Of a stretch of DNA of 6,469 nucleotides, positions 1 to 5,927 are shown in pieces; the stretch's first letter is position 1, and each line of letters opens with the position of its first letter. This stretch comes from an uncultured Bacilli bacterium (lineage in GTDB: Bacteria > Bacillota_I > Bacilli_A > RF39 > UBA660), in assembly GCA_944331725.1 (NCBI GenBank), contig CALVJE010000063.1, positions 1-6,469 on the forward strand, in the 5' to 3' direction. Both the position numbers and the translations under genes were made by a program. The notes under the pieces were generated by a model that was not told the DNA's origin, did no database searches, and worked only from the letters and a program-made list of their open reading frames with translations.

Positions 1-86
1 GTATTCCACTTTTTTCAGTCCCTACTACGGCAAGGGTATTCCACTTTTTTCAGTCCCTACTACGGCAAGGGTATTCCGACTTTTTT
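1..86 (-). repeat. Tandem 35-nt direct repeats
   Basis: The plus-strand motif GTATTCCACTTTTTTCAG starts at 1 and again at 36, and a slightly altered copy (GTATTCCGACTTTTTT) starts at 71. The period is exactly 35 nt and the two complete copies are identical over their full length. Copies abut with no unique spacers, which fits a type III antitoxin array and not a CRISPR. The array is open at the left edge, so the copy number is a minimum. Confidence 0.93.
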
Positions 87-91
87 GATAC
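1..91 (-). ncRNA. Second ToxI-like antitoxin RNA array, cut by the left window edge
   Basis: On the minus strand the predicted transcript starts near position 91 (GTATCAAAAAAG) and runs off the window at position 1. It carries two full 35-nt units (1-35 and 36-70) and a promoter-proximal part (71-86). Each unit reads GTGG, a 4-nt loop AATA, CCCT, TG, CCGT, AGT, AGGG, then ACTG and six A. CCCT can pair with AGGG, and the upstream GTGG can pair, partly by wobble, with CCGT in the loop. That order of strands is an H-type pseudoknot, the known fold of ToxI antitoxins. The core matches the array in front of toxN (695-802), but loop 1 is 4 nt rather than 5, and the linker is ACTG rather than AATT. 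The promoter-proximal unit has one extra base (GTCGG), which lets CGG pair perfectly with CCG. Its terminator and any cognate toxin would lie beyond the left edge. Confidence 0.8.
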
Positions 92-97
92 AATAAT

Positions 98-126
98 ATG
101 ATAACAAAAAAAATGTATTTTGTAAA
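98..126 (-). promoter_or_regulatory. Sigma-70-type promoter of the second antitoxin array
   Basis: Read on the minus strand, the -35 element is TTTACA (121-126) and the -10 is TATCAT (98-103), separated by 17 nt. The expected start is the G at 91, six bases past the -10. Hexamers, spacing and the start sequence GTATC are the same as in the promoter of the first array (820-848), so promoter and array seem to have been duplicated together. The -35 lies about 20 nt past the toxN stop codon. I see no terminator between toxN and this promoter, so toxN mRNA could also read into the array. Confidence 0.75.
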
Positions 127-148
127 GCATTTTTTACAGCATTTTTTA
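127..148 (-). repeat. Short A-tract direct repeat at the toxN stop
   Basis: The 10-mer GCATTTTTTA (plus strand) occurs at 127-136 and 139-148; the second copy contains the toxN stop codon. On the minus strand this places two A-tracts just upstream of the -35 of the second antitoxin promoter, where they could act as an UP element. There is no hairpin here that would make a convincing toxN terminator. The function is unproven and the repeat could be chance in such AT-rich DNA. Confidence 0.4.
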
Positions 149-643
149 GACAGAAACTTCTTCTTTTTCATATTCCTTACATTTTTCTTCTAATAGATTA
201 AAGTCACAACATCTATCCATAATTCTTTTAGGTAAAAGATTCTTGTTATATTGTAATATGAATTTCTTAACTTTACTCATTAACTCACTTCTATATTTAT
301 TTAAATATTCAGTTTGATTTATAACAAGATTTTTATATTTTTTATCGTCTATTAAAGGAAGAACTTCAGTTAAACAAGAAATTGGTGTAGGTATCATATT
401 ATTAATGTTAACTATACCGAGTTCTCCATCCTTAATTTTAAAAATATCAATGGCATCTTTATTCATTGTTAAATGTTTTGGTTTAGGACTTGATAGAGGA
501 GCGAAATAAGTTTGATTATTAAAAGTATAGACAACTCCTACATAAGGTCTAGTTTTTGTTTTGTTATAGGCAACTCTATTATCGAATTTTCTTAAGTAAT
601 CAATATAATCATTATCAATATAGTATATTTTTAATTTATTCAT
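146..643 (-). CDS. toxN: Type III toxin-antitoxin system endoribonuclease, ToxN/AbiQ family
   Basis: This 165-residue protein is the usual size for ToxN. Near the N-terminus it has YIDYLRKFD (13-21) and then YVGVVYTFNNQTYFAPLSSPK (34-54 region), which carries the family's characteristic APL(S/T)SPK element; in ToxN these Ser and Lys residues belong to the active site (here S51, S52, K54). A conserved GIVNINNMIP stretch spans 76-85, and the C-terminal CDFNLLEEKCKEY (146-158) matches the helix typical of ToxN and AbiQ. The family cuts cellular and phage mRNA in A-rich sequence and is held inactive by pseudoknot RNAs cut from its own antitoxin transcript; several members abort phage infection. 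The ATG start follows a perfect AGGAGG at 649-654 with a 5-nt gap. Just upstream lie a terminator and a repeat array in the standard toxI-terminator-toxN order. The antitoxin terminator should limit toxN expression to readthrough. I see no internal damage, so the toxin looks intact. Confidence 0.93.
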   Translation of the reverse strand: MNKLKIYYIDNDYIDYLRKFDNRVAYNKTKTRPYVGVVYTFNNQTYFAPLSSPKPKHLTMNKDAIDIFKIKDGELGIVNINNMIPTPISCLTEVLPLIDDKKYKNLVINQTEYLNKYRSELMSKVKKFILQYNKNLLPKRIMDRCCDFNLLEEKCKEYEKEEVSV

Positions 644-648
644 TTGAA

Positions 649-654
649 CCTCCT
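649..654 (-). promoter_or_regulatory. Ribosome binding site of toxN
   Basis: AGGAGG on the minus strand, followed by TTCAA and ATG. This is full consensus and fixes the toxN start. It lies about 10 nt past the T-rich tail of the antitoxin terminator, so only transcripts that escape termination carry it. Confidence 0.9.
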
Positions 655-663
655 AAAAAAGAT

Positions 664-693
664 AATAAAAAGGCGACTTAATAAAAAATCGCC
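664..693 (-). terminator. Intrinsic terminator between antitoxin array and toxN
   Basis: On the minus strand GGCGA (689-693) pairs with TCGCC (672-676) across a 12-nt A/T-rich loop and is followed by TTTTTATT. The stem has four G:C pairs of five, which is rich for this DNA. Type III systems normally keep a leaky terminator here, so that antitoxin RNA is in excess and only part of the transcription reaches the toxin gene. The left arm overlaps the end of the array: TGGCGA replaces the TGGGAGA that would begin another repeat. Confidence 0.85.
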
Positions 694-694
694 A

Positions 695-802
695 CTTTTT
701 TAATTCCCTACTATGGTAAGGGTTCTCCCACTTTTTTAATTCCCCACTATGGCAAGGGTTCTCCCACTTTTTTAATTCCCTACTATGGCAAGGGTTCTCC
801 CA
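695..802 (-). repeat. Three tandem 36-nt antitoxin repeats
   Basis: Units occupy 695-730, 731-766 and 767-802, with a further CTTTTT (803-808) at the promoter side. The copies differ at only two positions: GGTAAGG versus GGCAAGG in the first, and CCCCAC versus CCCTAC in the second (plus-strand reading). Because the period is a multiple of three, one minus-strand frame stays open across the array. That is an arithmetic effect, not evidence of coding. Confidence 0.95.
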
Positions 803-819
803 CTTTTTGATACGACAAT

Positions 820-848
820 ATGATAACAAAAAAATTGTACTTTGTAAA
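820..848 (-). promoter_or_regulatory. Sigma-70-type promoter of the toxI-toxN unit
   Basis: On the minus strand -35 is TTTACA (843-848) and -10 is TATCAT (820-825), with a 17-nt spacer. The predicted start is G at 813. The arrangement is identical to the promoter of the second array at 98-126. Its -35 hexamer lies inside the spacer of the plus-strand promoter at 835-864, so the two polymerases cannot bind together. Confidence 0.8.
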
Positions 849-864
849 GCTTTTTTGATATAAT
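835..864 (+). promoter_or_regulatory. Divergent promoter of the hypothetical gene-xer operon
   Basis: The -10 is a perfect TATAAT (859-864). The best -35 is TTGTAC (835-840) with an 18-nt spacer. Transcription would start near 871, at or just before the ribosome binding site AAGGTGAT (872-879), giving a leader of only about 13 nt. The elements overlap the minus-strand toxI promoter. Confidence 0.65.
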
Positions 865-883
865 TTAATAGAAGGTGATAAAA

Positions 884-1675
884 GTGGCTTATAAATATGA
901 TATAGTTGGTTCTTATTATGATAAATATGCTAAAGGTAATAAATATAGAGAAGAAGAGGTTATTAAAATTCCTGGAGTTACTTTTAACTCTCTTAAAGAT
1001 ATAGATAAATTTACTGCTAGTACTACTAAAAGTGATTTTGAAATCACGATAAAAGATAATTATAAATATAAAAATCATTTTTCTATTAGAGTTACTAATA
1101 ATGATGGGAGAAGTTTTTATAGAACTATTATCTTTAATAATAAAGAGTTAGTTGATTTAATTAATTCTATAAGAAAGAAAACAATAAAATCTCCTAATGG
1201 ACCTAGAACAGTTGATTATATTACTGGTAATAATAAATTATTATCTGATTTATGGAAAGATGTAGAAGAGTTAGTAGAAACAAAAGATGTTGGGGCAGTT
1301 AATAGTACTTTTGATGATAATTATGCTTTTATAATTAGAAGATATATAGAAAGTGATAGTAGTGAAGTATCTGATGATTATACTATGATTAAAGATTGGT
1401 TTAGAGAGTATAATGTTTTTAGAAAATATCTTACTGGTAAAGATAAATCTTTTGTTTCTAATATGAATGTTAGAAATAGTAATTATGAGAGACCTATGGA
1501 AGTTAATACTTCTGATGTAGTTTATAGACCTAATGATAGTACTAATGACTATGGTAATGATAAAGAAGAAGGTATAATTTATTATGATGATGGTACTTAT
1601 AAAGAAGATGAAGAGTTTTTAGAAGAGGATGAATTAGAAGAAGCTTATAGAGATAATACTGGAAGAAAAATATGA
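884..1675 (+). CDS. Hypothetical protein with acidic C-terminal tail, coupled to a Xer recombinase
   Basis: I do not recognise this 263-residue protein. The chosen GTG start at 884 follows AGGTGAT (873-879), which matches the complement of the 16S rRNA 3' end at good spacing; an in-frame GTG at 875 lies inside that site and is unlikely to be used. The first 120 residues or so look like a mixed alpha/beta domain with alternating hydrophobic strands (for example DFEITIKD and HFSIRV). A helical middle follows (LLSDLWKDVEELVE and DYTMIKDWFREYNVFRKYL). The last 60 or so residues are low in complexity and strongly acidic (EDEEFLEEDELEEA). There is no signal peptide, membrane segment or cysteine, so it is probably cytoplasmic. 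Its TGA stop overlaps the ATG of the recombinase gene (ATGA), so the two are likely co-translated. An accessory role in recombination is possible, but only from context. Composition matches its neighbours and gives no sign of recent transfer. Confidence 0.8.
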   Translation: MAYKYDIVGSYYDKYAKGNKYREEEVIKIPGVTFNSLKDIDKFTASTTKSDFEITIKDNYKYKNHFSIRVTNNDGRSFYRTIIFNNKELVDLINSIRKKTIKSPNGPRTVDYITGNNKLLSDLWKDVEELVETKDVGAVNSTFDDNYAFIIRRYIESDSSEVSDDYTMIKDWFREYNVFRKYLTGKDKSFVSNMNVRNSNYERPMEVNTSDVVYRPNDSTNDYGNDKEEGIIYYDDGTYKEDEEFLEEDELEEAYRDNTGRKI

Positions 1676-2559
1676 AGGAATTAGGTAGATATTTAGAGTA
1701 TTTAGAATATGAAAGACATTATTCTAGTTATACAGTAGATAATTATAAAAAAGATATAGAAGAGTTTTTAGAGTACTTAGAAAGAGAGTCTATTAATTAT
1801 TTAAAACTTGAATATAGTGATATTAGACTATATCTTGCTTATTTAAAAGAAGAAAAACACGAGAAGTCTACTTCTATTAGTAGAAAACTTAGTGCACTTA
1901 GAAGTTATTATAAATATTTATGTAGTAATAATAAAGTAAAGACTAATTTATTTAATCTAATATCATCACCTAAAAAAGAACAGAAATTACCAAGATACTT
2001 TGAATATAATGAGTTAGAAGAATTGTTTAATGTTCCTGATTTAAAGACTACTTTAGGTCAAAGAGATAGATTAATACTCGAATTACTTTATGCAACGGGA
2101 ATAAGAGTAGGGGAATTAGTTAAGATAAGACTAAAAGATATTAATAAGAGCGAAAGAACTATTTTAATACACGGTAAAGGTAGTAAGGAGCGAATCGTTA
2201 ATTATGGAGAATATGCTAGTGATATTTTAAATATATATTTAAATGATGGTTATAAAGAATTAAATAAATTTAATAGTGATTATTTAGTTTTAAATAACCA
2301 AGGTAGAGTAATAACTGAACGTGGTGTTAGATATATACTTACTAATTTAATTAAAAAAACATCACTTCATAAAAATATATCTCCTCATATGTTAAGACAT
2401 TCTTTTGCAACTCATCTTTTAAATGAAGGGTGTGATATATTATCAGTTAAAGAATTATTAGGACACGAAAGTATTTCTTCTACGCAGATATATACACATA
2501 TTACTAATGATAGATTAAAAGATGTATATTTACATAGTTTCCCAAGAGCTAAAAAATAA
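1672..2559 (+). CDS. Tyrosine recombinase, XerC/XerD type
   Basis: This site-specific recombinase cuts and rejoins DNA through a covalent phosphotyrosine; chromosomal Xer proteins resolve chromosome dimers at dif during division. At 295 residues it has normal XerC/XerD length. The N-terminal core-binding domain (about 1-85) has the usual YLEYLEYERHYSSYTVDNY start and a SISRKLSALRSYYKYL helix. The catalytic domain (about 108-290) contains every expected active-site residue: R145 in ATGIRVGEL, K169 in HGKGSKER, H239 and R242 in HMLRHSFATHLL, H265 in LGHESISS, and nucleophile Y274 in QIYTHI. The ATG overlaps the upstream stop by 4 nt and has GGAAG at 1661-1665. A terminator follows at 2575. Size and motif spelling favour a housekeeping Xer over a phage integrase, and I see no att or dif site here. 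XerC and XerD cannot be told apart from this sequence alone, and lineages with a single Xer exist, so I give no symbol. Confidence 0.95.
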   Translation: MKELGRYLEYLEYERHYSSYTVDNYKKDIEEFLEYLERESINYLKLEYSDIRLYLAYLKEEKHEKSTSISRKLSALRSYYKYLCSNNKVKTNLFNLISSPKKEQKLPRYFEYNELEELFNVPDLKTTLGQRDRLILELLYATGIRVGELVKIRLKDINKSERTILIHGKGSKERIVNYGEYASDILNIYLNDGYKELNKFNSDYLVLNNQGRVITERGVRYILTNLIKKTSLHKNISPHMLRHSFATHLLNEGCDILSVKELLGHESISSTQIYTHITNDRLKDVYLHSFPRAKK

Positions 2560-2574
2560 ATTATTTAATCTAAC

Positions 2575-2603
2575 AAAACTGTAATAAATTTTACAGTTTT
2601 TTT
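2575..2603 (+). terminator. Intrinsic terminator after the xer gene
   Basis: AAAACTGTAA (2575-2584) pairs perfectly with TTACAGTTTT (2591-2600) around a 6-nt loop, and the T run continues to 2603 for seven T in all. The 10-bp stem has only two G:C pairs, but shape and position 15 nt after the stop codon fit. It separates the recombinase operon from the transporter operon. Confidence 0.8.
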
Positions 2604-2604
2604 G

Positions 2605-2613
2605 TGATATAGT
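2605..2613 (+). promoter_or_regulatory. Possible extended -10 promoter of the transporter operon
   Basis: TGATATAGT contains TATAGT at 2608-2613, preceded by TG one base upstream, as in extended -10 promoters. No good -35 stands at 16-18 nt: TAAATT at 2585-2590 is the nearest, and TTTACA at 2590-2595 is too close. A weak core promoter would suit a gene activated by its own response regulator, but no operator repeat is clear in the short space upstream. Transcription would start near 2620, next to the ribosome binding site. Confidence 0.45.
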
Positions 2614-2634
2614 TTTATTGAAAGGAAGATGTGT

Positions 2635-3390
2635 ATGGAAGTTTTAAAAGTTAATAATTTGAAAAAATATTATGGTAATAATACTAATATTACTAAAGCT
2701 TTAAATAATATATCATTTACTGTTGATGATAATGAGTTTCTTGCTATTATGGGTGCAAGTGGTAGTGGTAAAACTACTTTACTTAATACAATATCTACAA
2801 TAGATTCTGTTACTAGTGGAAATATCATTATTAATGGAGTTGATATTACTAATTTAAAAGAAGAAGAACTATCTAACTTTAGAAAAGAAAATCTTGGTTT
2901 TGTTTTTCAAGACTTTAATTTATTAGATACTCTAACTATAAAAGAAAATATTGCTTTATCTTTAATAATTAATAAAGAAGATAAAACTAAAATAGATGAG
3001 TTAGTTTTAGATATTAGTAAAAAACTAGGTATTGAAGATATTTTAAATAAATATCCTTATGAAGTAAGTGGAGGACAAAAACAACGTGTGGCAAGTGCAA
3101 GAGCTTTAATTAATAATCCTAAACTAATACTTGCAGATGAGCCTACAGGAGCCTTAGATTCTCGTAATGCTAGAGTTCTACTAGAAACTTTTAAAGAGAT
3201 GAATGAAGAGTTAAATGCTACTATTTTGATGGTTACTCACGATGCTTTTTCAGCAAGTTTTGCAAATAGGGTTTTATTTATTAAAGATGGAAAGATATTT
3301 AATGAAATAATTAAAGGTAAAAAAAGTAGAGGAGAGTTTTATGATGAGATTATAGATGTTTTAACATTACTTGGAGGAGATTTAAAATAA
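2635..3390 (+). CDS. BceA-type antimicrobial-peptide ABC transporter ATPase
   Basis: This 251-residue protein is the ATP-hydrolysing subunit of a BceAB-type transporter; it acts as a dimer under the permease at the inner face of the membrane. Motifs in order: Walker A GASGSGKT (40-47), Q-loop VFQDF with Q92, signature VSGGQKQ (144-150), Walker B LILADEP (164-170), D-loop GALD, and H-loop H202. VTHDAFSASFANRVLFIKDG (200-219) is a hallmark of the BceA/YtsC/VraF group, and this is what separates it from LolD- or MacB-like ATPases. I prefer the ATG at 2635, which sits 8 nt after AGGA (2623-2626); the ATG at 2629 lies only 2 nt from it. The stop codon shares one base with the permease start (TAATG), so the two are coupled. 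In this family ATP use both drives removal of peptides from lipid II-cycle targets and signals transport load to the linked sensor kinase. Confidence 0.93.
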   Translation: MEVLKVNNLKKYYGNNTNITKALNNISFTVDDNEFLAIMGASGSGKTTLLNTISTIDSVTSGNIIINGVDITNLKEEELSNFRKENLGFVFQDFNLLDTLTIKENIALSLIINKEDKTKIDELVLDISKKLGIEDILNKYPYEVSGGQKQRVASARALINNPKLILADEPTGALDSRNARVLLETFKEMNEELNATILMVTHDAFSASFANRVLFIKDGKIFNEIIKGKKSRGEFYDEIIDVLTLLGGDLK

Positions 3391-5363
3391 TGCTTTTTAA
3401 ACTTAGTCTTTCTAATGCTAAAAGAAGTATTAAAGACTATTTAATTTATATAGTTACTATAACTATAGCGTTTTCCCTTATGTTTTCTTTTAATCTTATC
3501 TCTAACTCTAAAGATATTCTTGATTTAGCTGATATGATGAAAAACTTTCGTATCGCAGTTGTTTTTGTTAGTTTAATAGTTTGCTTTGTTATAGGATTTT
3601 TAATTAATTATATGATTAAATTTATCTTTAAAAGACGTAGTAAAGAGTTTGGACTATACCTATTACTTGGTATAAGTAAAAAAGATATCTCTAAAATGTT
3701 TATATTAGAAAACTTAATACTAGGTTTTATATCTTTAATATTATCATTCTTTGTAGGTATTTTACTTAGTACTATTATATCTAGTATAATCTTAAATATC
3801 TTTAATGCTCCATATGCTGCTAAATTACCTACTGATTATTTAGTACCTTTTCTTCTTTCTTTAGGATATTTCTTACTTATATATCTAGTAGTATTATTTT
3901 TAACTAAAAGAAGAATTAAACGACTTAAAATACACGATTTATTATATTTAGATTCTTTTAATGAAAAGAGTAAGTCTACTAAAAAGAAATCTATTGTTTC
4001 TTTTATAATATCTTTAATCTTTATCGTAGGAGGACTATTAATCTTTAATAATGAGTTTAAAGCTGTAGGAATAGAGCCTGATACTTTATTAGTGTTATTA
4101 TCTATTATAATGTTAATAGTAGGTATCTACTTATTTATATCATCTTTTGCAGAGTTCCTTTTATCTTTTGTTTTAAAGCATAAGAAAATTAAATATAATA
4201 AAGATAATCTCTTTGTCATAAGACAGTTTAATGCTAAAGTTAAGACTATGAAAAAATCTTTAGGAACTCTATCTTTATTAATAACTCTTACTCTTGTATC
4301 TTTAACATTCTCTTTAATGTTTAATGAGATATTTGATATTCAATTAGATATGTCCTCTCCATATGATGTTACAGTTATTGATAATGAAGAGAATTTTGAT
4401 AAATATATTAATCATATTAAGAAAGATTATGAAATAGATGAGGTATTTACTTATCACGAATACTTTAATGATATAAACTATGTTAATGATAACTTATCTT
4501 ATGACTATCAGGGTTGGAGAGGTACTGATACTTATTTAAGAGTTAGTGATTATAATAAATTATTAGAACTTAAAGGAAGAGATCCTATTACTTTAAAATC
4601 TAATCAATATTATATTCATTCATCTAGTAGTAGTTATGATGGAATTATGGATATAAAAGATAAACTTAAGACTATTAAAGTAGGAGATAAATCTTTAAAA
4701 TTAAAAGGTGTTACCGATACTTATTATACTTCTAGTTGGTCTTATGGTAATGGTTTTGTTATTGTTGTACCTGATACTGTTGTTGATGTGTTAAAGAGAG
4801 AATCTGATACTTTAGTAGTTGATACTAAAGAAGAGACTAAGGAAGAGTTAAACAATGAACTTATTAATATTTTAAATAAAGATATCTGTGAAACTGATCC
4901 TGATACAGGAACAACTTATTGTTATGCTTCTGCTAATGTCTTTGTAAAAGGTTATTATATGGCTATGAATAAATCTGTTATGACGATTATGAACTTCACT
5001 TTATTCTATCTAGCCTTTATCTTTACAGTAGTAACTGGTACTATTATCGCTGTTCAAAGTATTAATGATGCCATTACTTATAAGAAGTATTATGATACTT
5101 TAAATAAACTAGGTCTTAATAAAAGAACTATCTTAAAGACAGTTAGAAAACAATTATTAGTTTATTTCTTATTCCCAGTAATACTTCCATTTATTATTAA
5201 CTTTTCTATTAGTACAAGTCTAAATCATATCTTTGCACCATTCCTTAGTAGTAATACCTCTTACTTATCATTTATCTTCTTAAGTTCTGGATTATTTTTA
5301 ATAATCTATCTAATCTATTACTTAGTCTCTTATTTCTCATTTAAAAGATGTTTGGAGTACTAG
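3390..5363 (+). CDS. BceB-type permease, FtsX-like, with large extracellular domain
   Basis: This 657-residue membrane subunit pairs with the upstream ATPase. It begins with the family-typical SLSNAKRSIKDYLIY. I count ten membrane helices: about 17-37, 54-78, 108-135, 150-171, 202-220, 231-253, 291-312, 532-555, 587-607 and 625-648. Between helices 7 and 8 lies a hydrophilic domain of some 220 residues (313-531), the feature that defines BceB permeases; it takes part in substrate recognition and sensing. FtsX-like segments surround helices 2-4 and 8-10, with coupling-helix sequences such as RSKEFGLYLLLGISKKDI (83-100) and YDTLNKLGLNKRTI (568-581). Two cysteines, C500 and C511, lie in the extracellular domain and could form a disulfide; this is an inference. 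Translation starts at the ATG that shares its A with the ATPase stop, with GGAGGAG at 3373-3379. The substrate is likely a cell-wall-active peptide such as bacitracin, a lantibiotic or a defensin, but cannot be named. Confidence 0.93.
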   Translation: MLFKLSLSNAKRSIKDYLIYIVTITIAFSLMFSFNLISNSKDILDLADMMKNFRIAVVFVSLIVCFVIGFLINYMIKFIFKRRSKEFGLYLLLGISKKDISKMFILENLILGFISLILSFFVGILLSTIISSIILNIFNAPYAAKLPTDYLVPFLLSLGYFLLIYLVVLFLTKRRIKRLKIHDLLYLDSFNEKSKSTKKKSIVSFIISLIFIVGGLLIFNNEFKAVGIEPDTLLVLLSIIMLIVGIYLFISSFAEFLLSFVLKHKKIKYNKDNLFVIRQFNAKVKTMKKSLGTLSLLITLTLVSLTFSLMFNEIFDIQLDMSSPYDVTVIDNEENFDKYINHIKKDYEIDEVFTYHEYFNDINYVNDNLSYDYQGWRGTDTYLRVSDYNKLLELKGRDPITLKSNQYYIHSSSSSYDGIMDIKDKLKTIKVGDKSLKLKGVTDTYYTSSWSYGNGFVIVVPDTVVDVLKRESDTLVVDTKEETKEELNNELINILNKDICETDPDTGTTYCYASANVFVKGYYMAMNKSVMTIMNFTLFYLAFIFTVVTGTIIAVQSINDAITYKKYYDTLNKLGLNKRTILKTVRKQLLVYFLFPVILPFIINFSISTSLNHIFAPFLSSNTSYLSFIFLSSGLFLIIYLIYYLVSYFSFKRCLEY

Positions 5364-5364
5364 A

Positions 5365-5925
5365 ATGAAAAATAGTAAATTATTAATTAAAATAGTAACA
5401 ATTATTATTACTATTTTTCTTGTTTGTTTTATTATATATGCCGTTAGATTAGGACTTTTAGAAGATAAAGAGATACTTGTTTCCTATATGAAGTCTTTAG
5501 GATTTATCGCTCCTTTATTCTTTTTATTCTTACAAGCCTTCCAAGTAGTTTTTCCTGTTATTCCAGGAGGTGCATCTTGTCTTGCCGGAGTTCTTGCTTT
5601 TGGTCCTCTTGAAGGTTTTGTCTATAACTATTTGGGTTTATCAATTGGTAGTGTTATATCTTATTCTTTATCTAAAAAATATGGTCTTAACATAATCTAT
5701 AAACTATTTGATAAGTCTTTAGTAGATAAATATCTTAAGTATATTAGAAATAATACCTTTAAAAAGATATTCTTTTTAGGTATCTTAATACCAGGAGCCC
5801 CTGATGATTTACTATGCTATATAGCAGGGATAAGTAATATTAACTTAAAAGAATTTATAATCTATATAATATTAGGTAAGCCCTTAACTCTTATCTTTTA
5901 TAGTATTTTTTATATGATACTTTGA
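5365..5925 (+). CDS. VTT/DedA-like (TVP38/TMEM64-type) membrane protein
   Basis: This 186-residue integral membrane protein starts one base after the permease stop, with GGAG at 5354-5357. It has a hydrophobic N-terminal helix (about 7-28). The VTT (SNARE-associated) domain follows: a re-entrant region with PVIPGGASCLAGVLAFGPLEG (64-84 region), a glycine-rich helix GLSIGSVISYSLSKKYG (91-107), then LIPGAPDDLLCYIAGIS (141-157). The last is the P-x-x-P-x-D-type signature of this superfamily, here with PGAPDD. A final pair of hydrophobic segments lies at 161-186. Family members move lipids across membranes; some bacterial DedA proteins recycle undecaprenyl phosphate. Its place between a BceAB transporter and its regulator suggests a part in coping with cell-wall-active peptides, perhaps on undecaprenyl lipids. 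This is context only, and many TVP38-type proteins have no assigned substrate. The TGA stop is followed by a promoter for the regulator. Confidence 0.85.
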   Translation: MKNSKLLIKIVTIIITIFLVCFIIYAVRLGLLEDKEILVSYMKSLGFIAPLFFLFLQAFQVVFPVIPGGASCLAGVLAFGPLEGFVYNYLGLSIGSVISYSLSKKYGLNIIYKLFDKSLVDKYLKYIRNNTFKKIFFLGILIPGAPDDLLCYIAGISNINLKEFIIYIILGKPLTLIFYSIFYMIL

Positions 5926-5927
5926 TA

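Larger units (their letters stand above)
664..813 (-). ncRNA. toxI: ToxI-type RNA antitoxin precursor
   Basis: The transcript should start at the G at 813 (GTATCAAAAAG) and end at the terminator. It contains three full 36-nt repeats. Each unit reads GTGG, GAGAA, CCCT, TG, CCAT, AGT, AGGG, AATT and six A. CCCT pairs with AGGG, while GTGG can pair with the loop CCAT (one G.U wobble), giving an H-type pseudoknot. In one unit the AGGG arm is GGGG, which keeps pairing through U.G; another unit changes a loop G to A. In known systems ToxN itself cuts the precursor into single-repeat RNAs that wrap around the toxin in a closed ring. The run of six A in each linker is a plausible cut site, since Bacillus-type ToxN is known to cut A-rich sequence. 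Position, repeat length, terminator and the adjacent toxN together make the assignment strong. The exact fold is my own prediction. Confidence 0.9.

Noticed and set aside
1..802. CRISPR array
   Set aside because: Repeat length of 35-36 nt would fit, but the copies abut directly with no unique spacers, and no cas genes are present; the toxN neighbour explains the arrays.
875..883. GTG at 875 as start of the hypothetical gene
   Set aside because: It lies within the AAGGTGAT ribosome binding site and has no site of its own; GTG at 884 is properly spaced.
653..1078. Open minus-strand frame of 141 codons with a repeated 12-residue peptide (KKWENPCHSREL-like)
   Set aside because: The peptide repeat is the 36-nt antitoxin repeat read in a frame that stays open because 36 is a multiple of 3. 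The frame has no ribosome binding site, overlaps the start of the 884 gene on the other strand and runs through the terminator.
1672..2559. Xer gene as integrase of a mobile element carrying the toxin-antitoxin region
   Set aside because: Its length and motifs fit a housekeeping XerC/XerD, and no att-like direct repeats, tRNA gene or excision gene is visible. The possibility is not excluded by this window alone.
2590..2613. TTTACA (2590-2595) as -35 for the TATAGT at 2608
   Set aside because: The spacer would be only 12 nt, and the hexamer forms part of the terminator stem.
2629..2634. ATG at 2629 as start of the transporter ATPase
   Set aside because: It is only 2 nt after AGGA, too close for initiation, whereas ATG at 2635 has an 8-nt gap and gives the usual BceA N-terminus.
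1673..5925. Mycoplasma-type code with TGA read as Trp
   Set aside because: Two genes end in TGA and could be read through, but all internal Trp codons I find are TGG and no coding region has an in-frame TGA, which is not expected if TGA were the main Trp codon.
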